64,000 bases of DNA from Sphingomonas xanthus. GTDB lineage: Bacteria; Pseudomonadota; Alphaproteobacteria; Sphingomonadales; Sphingomonadaceae. The notes below the pieces were generated by a model. It worked only from the letters and a program-made list of their open reading frames with translations. It was not told where the DNA came from and did no database searches. Within the stretch, counting starts at the first letter, position 1. Every line of letters begins with the position of its first letter. Shown here one piece after another: positions 62,076-64,000 of the stretch. The translations under genes were made by a program, and so were the position numbers. The stretch spans positions 1,548,001 through 1,612,000 of the forward strand of contig NZ_CP041659.1 in the NCBI RefSeq assembly GCF_007998985.1. Reading direction: 5' to 3'.

Positions 62076-63392
62076 TTACCCCTTCTTCAGCACGTCCAGC
62101 GCGGCGATGGTCATGGCTTCGGTTGCGGTGGCGATGACGGTTTCAGCTTCGGGGGCCCAGAAGGGGGAATGGAGCGAGGGGAGCTTGGACTGGTCGCCAC
62201 CCGCCGCCTGATAGGTCGCCGTTGGCGTCCCGCCGACCCAGAAGATCAGGCTTTCGATTGACTTGTCGGCCAGCCAGAAGCGGCTGAAATCCTCGCCGCC
62301 CATTACTGCCGGGGTCTTGACGACCCGCTGCGCGCCGAATTGCCGGGTGAATAGCTCGATTGCCCGGTTGCTGAGCTTCTCGGTGTTGAAGGTCGACGGC
62401 GTGAATTCCTGTTCTCGGATCGTGACCACCGGCATCTTGTCGTCGGGCATGCCGGCAGCGATCGCCTCTCCCCGCGCCACCCGGCGGATTCCGTCGAGCA
62501 GCTTCTTGCGCACCTCGGGGGTATAGCTGCGCACCGTCAGCTGAAGCCGGGCCTCGTCGGAAATGATATTGTGCTTGGCCCCGGCCTGGAAGCTGCCGAC
62601 GGTGACCACCGCGGGCTGCTGCGGATCGTTTTCGCGGCTAACCAATGTTTGCAGCGTGGTGACGATCCGGCTGGCCAGGACGATGGGGTCCTTGGTGGTG
62701 TGCGGATAGGCGCCGTGGCCGCCGAGGCCGCGAACGCTGATGTCGACGCTATCGACATTGGCCAACGCATAGCCTGGCGTCACGCCGATCACCCCGGCCG
62801 GGAGCGCTGCCGCGTCGTGGAAGGCGACGACCGCGTCGGGCTTGGGGAAGCGGGTGTAGAGCCCGTCGTCGAGCATCGCCTTGGCGCCCTCGCCGGTTTC
62901 TTCGCCTGGCTGCAGGATCATCACCAGCGTCCCCGCCCATTGGTCCTTCATCGCCGCAAGCCGCTTCGCGGTGCCGATGAAGGCGGTCATATGGGTGTCA
63001 TGACCGCAGCCGTGCATCACGCCGGTCTCGACTCCCGAGCGCGCCACCGCGCGCACCTTGGAGGCATAGGGCAGGCCAGTCTGCTCGACGATGGGAAGGC
63101 CGTCCATGTCGGCACGCAGCATGAGCGTCGGCCCGGCCCCGTTCTTCATCACCGCGACCACCCCGGTCTTGCCGACGTTCTCGGTCACGGTGAAGCCCAG
63201 CTTCTTCATCTCCGCCGCCAGCTTGGCCGGGGTGCGGACCTCCTGCATCGACAGTTCGGGATTGGCGTGAAGATCGCGGTACAGCGTCATCAATTGCGGC
63301 ATGTCAGCGCGGATCGCTTCACCGAGCGTCGCTGCGCCGGCGGGCGCTGCAAGGATGGACGCGGCCAGCAGGGCTAACAGGGTACGGTTCAT
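62076..63392 (-). CDS. Exported M20 family amidohydrolase
   Basis: A 438-residue zinc amidohydrolase/peptidase with a signal peptide (cut near AAPAGAA). Metal residues appear in MLRADMDGLPIVEQTG, MHGCGHDTHMTAFIGTA, LQPGEETGEGAKAML and GGEDFSRFW; a dimerisation domain separates them. Relatives hydrolyse N-acyl amino acids, hippurate or indole-acetyl conjugates. GGAGG precedes the ATG. It follows the DUF4893 lipoprotein gene by three bases, so they form an operon. Confidence 0.9.
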   Translation of the reverse strand: MNRTLLALLAASILAAPAGAATLGEAIRADMPQLMTLYRDLHANPELSMQEVRTPAKLAAEMKKLGFTVTENVGKTGVVAVMKNGAGPTLMLRADMDGLPIVEQTGLPYASKVRAVARSGVETGVMHGCGHDTHMTAFIGTAKRLAAMKDQWAGTLVMILQPGEETGEGAKAMLDDGLYTRFPKPDAVVAFHDAAALPAGVIGVTPGYALANVDSVDISVRGLGGHGAYPHTTKDPIVLASRIVTTLQTLVSRENDPQQPAVVTVGSFQAGAKHNIISDEARLQLTVRSYTPEVRKKLLDGIRRVARGEAIAAGMPDDKMPVVTIREQEFTPSTFNTEKLSNRAIELFTRQFGAQRVVKTPAVMGGEDFSRFWLADKSIESLIFWVGGTPTATYQAAGGDQSKLPSLHSPFWAPEAETVIATATEAMTIAALDVLKKG

Positions 63393-63395
63393 CGC

Positions 63396-64000
63396 TCAGG
63401 CCTCCGGGACAAGTTCGATCACGTCGATCGTCGATTCAAATTGCGGGTAAGGAAGCAGCAGCCGCCAGCGCCGCTCGCCGATCCGCTCCACCCAGCCGGC
63501 CAGGTCGCGCTCTCGATCGACTCCATATTCGAGGGCCCGCGTCTCATCGCCCAGCACCAGCGTGCCAAGGAACAGCTGGCGCAACTGGTCGGCGGGATAG
63601 ATGGTGCCGACATGGCGCTGCGACCCGGTCAGCTTGGTGAAGCGCTGAAGCGCGCCCGCAGTCTCGATCCGGCAGCGAAAGGCGGGATAGGCGATATAGT
63701 CCAGCTGGCCCAGCGTCTTGGCGCCGACCTTGATGACCCGGCAGCGGTAATCGCCAGAGGGGATAGGCCCGCTGCCAATGGCCGCATCGGGCACCAGCAA
63801 TGCACCTTCTTTGGCGACTTCGGTCGCATGGCCGGCAGCGCGCGCCTTGGCCAGCGCATCGGTGAAGGCATCGCGCCACTGGCGTAGCCGCTCACGGTCA
63901 TTGGATGTCGCGACGCTTCGCCAATCGGTGGTCGGCGGTGCGGCCGGCGTGGTCGCGCAGCCCGCAAGGGCGACGATGAGCAAAGGCGCAAGAATTTTCA
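63396..64000 (-). CDS. DUF4893 lipoprotein (start codon one base beyond the window)
   Basis: About 201 residues are present. Read from the right edge the codons are xTG AAA ATT CTT GCG, so the start ATG has its A at 64001 just outside. The N-terminus gives a lipoprotein signal (ILAPLLIVALAGC, lipobox LAGC). The mature domain matches DUF4893: DWRSVATSNDRERLRQWRDAF, then SGDYRCRVIKVGAKT, QRHVGTIYPADQLRQLFLGTLVLG and LAGWVERIGERRWRLLLPYP. Function unknown. It pairs with the M20 amidohydrolase. Confidence 0.8.
   Translation of the reverse strand, partial: KILAPLLIVALAGCATTPAAPPTTDWRSVATSNDRERLRQWRDAFTDALAKARAAGHATEVAKEGALLVPDAAIGSGPIPSGDYRCRVIKVGAKTLGQLDYIAYPAFRCRIETAGALQRFTKLTGSQRHVGTIYPADQLRQLFLGTLVLGDETRALEYGVDRERDLAGWVERIGERRWRLLLPYPQFESTIDVIELVPEA

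Noticed and set aside
1..64000. CRISPR arrays, insertion sequences, prophage or plasmid elements
   Set aside because: No repeat-spacer pattern, transposase, integrase, terminal inverted repeats or replication-initiator gene was seen on either strand. The window reads as core chromosome.

Overview
The window is GC-rich chromosomal DNA from an alphaproteobacterium, most likely a member of the Sphingomonadaceae (Sphingomonas/Sphingomicrobium-like). The signs are a clustered Entner-Doudoroff pathway (glk-zwf-edd-eda and nearby pgl), several TonB-type energy transducers, a DUF3297 protein, an NDUFS4-like complex I subunit, the PrsK/PrsR pair of the PEP-CTERM/exosortase system, and an EcfG-type stress promoter. 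The placement is inference from gene content; there is no rRNA here. I see no phage, transposase, integrase, CRISPR array or plasmid gene. This is core chromosome with good coding density.

Layout: 1-3.5 kb holds a cut gene, an MBL-fold hydrolase divergent from its TetR regulator, a GNAT, and a divergent stress pair (DUF2383 and hemerythrin). 3.6-10.1 kb is the glucose catabolic operon, with a TonB-like gene inserted before pgl. 10.2-18.8 kb is a long minus-strand run from an HxlR regulator through an AceE-like transketolase, MaoC hydratase, CoA-ester lyase, alcohol dehydrogenase, DUF3833 lipoprotein and MFS transporter. The plus-strand azoreductase/DoxX pair diverges from it. 19.8-23.4 kb encodes a branched-chain-type 2-oxoacid dehydrogenase (E1 alpha, E1 beta, E2). 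23.4-28.9 kb holds two large exported beta-propeller proteins. 29-31.3 kb is a phage-shock (psp) operon with a sigma-54 promoter, a tiny exported peptide ahead of pspA, and a strong terminator. 31.4-34.5 kb pairs a cation efflux protein with a ZnuD-like TonB receptor.

34.5-43.8 kb holds thrC, tRNA-Thr, a DUF429-like protein, an MscS-like membrane protein, rarA, a PadR regulator with a clear operator, a glycosyltransferase, a DNA glycosylase and small hypotheticals. 44-51.2 kb has an exported small protein, tRNA-Glu, a WecB-type epimerase, a calcineurin-like phosphodiesterase, hrpB, a DUF411 protein and a polyprenyl diphosphate synthase. 51.2-53.8 kb is a PhoQ/PhoP-like two-component system with a PepSY protein. 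53.9-56.5 kb has an ABC-F ATPase and a second TonB. 56.5-61.1 kb has prsR, prsK and a mannose-1-phosphate guanylyltransferase, with two inverted copies of a TGTAAAAT-N4-CGACA box between prsK and the transferase gene. The right edge holds a cupin, an M20 amidohydrolase and a DUF4893 lipoprotein whose first base lies just outside the window.

A theme across the window is transcription-start architecture. At least a dozen genes have no Shine-Dalgarno sequence but carry a CTAGGGC/CTAAGGC-like -10 element ending 6-8 bases before the start codon, so their mRNAs are probably leaderless. Alternative sigma factor sites (EcfG upstream of hemerythrin, sigma-54 upstream of psp) and three palindromic operator candidates can be read directly.
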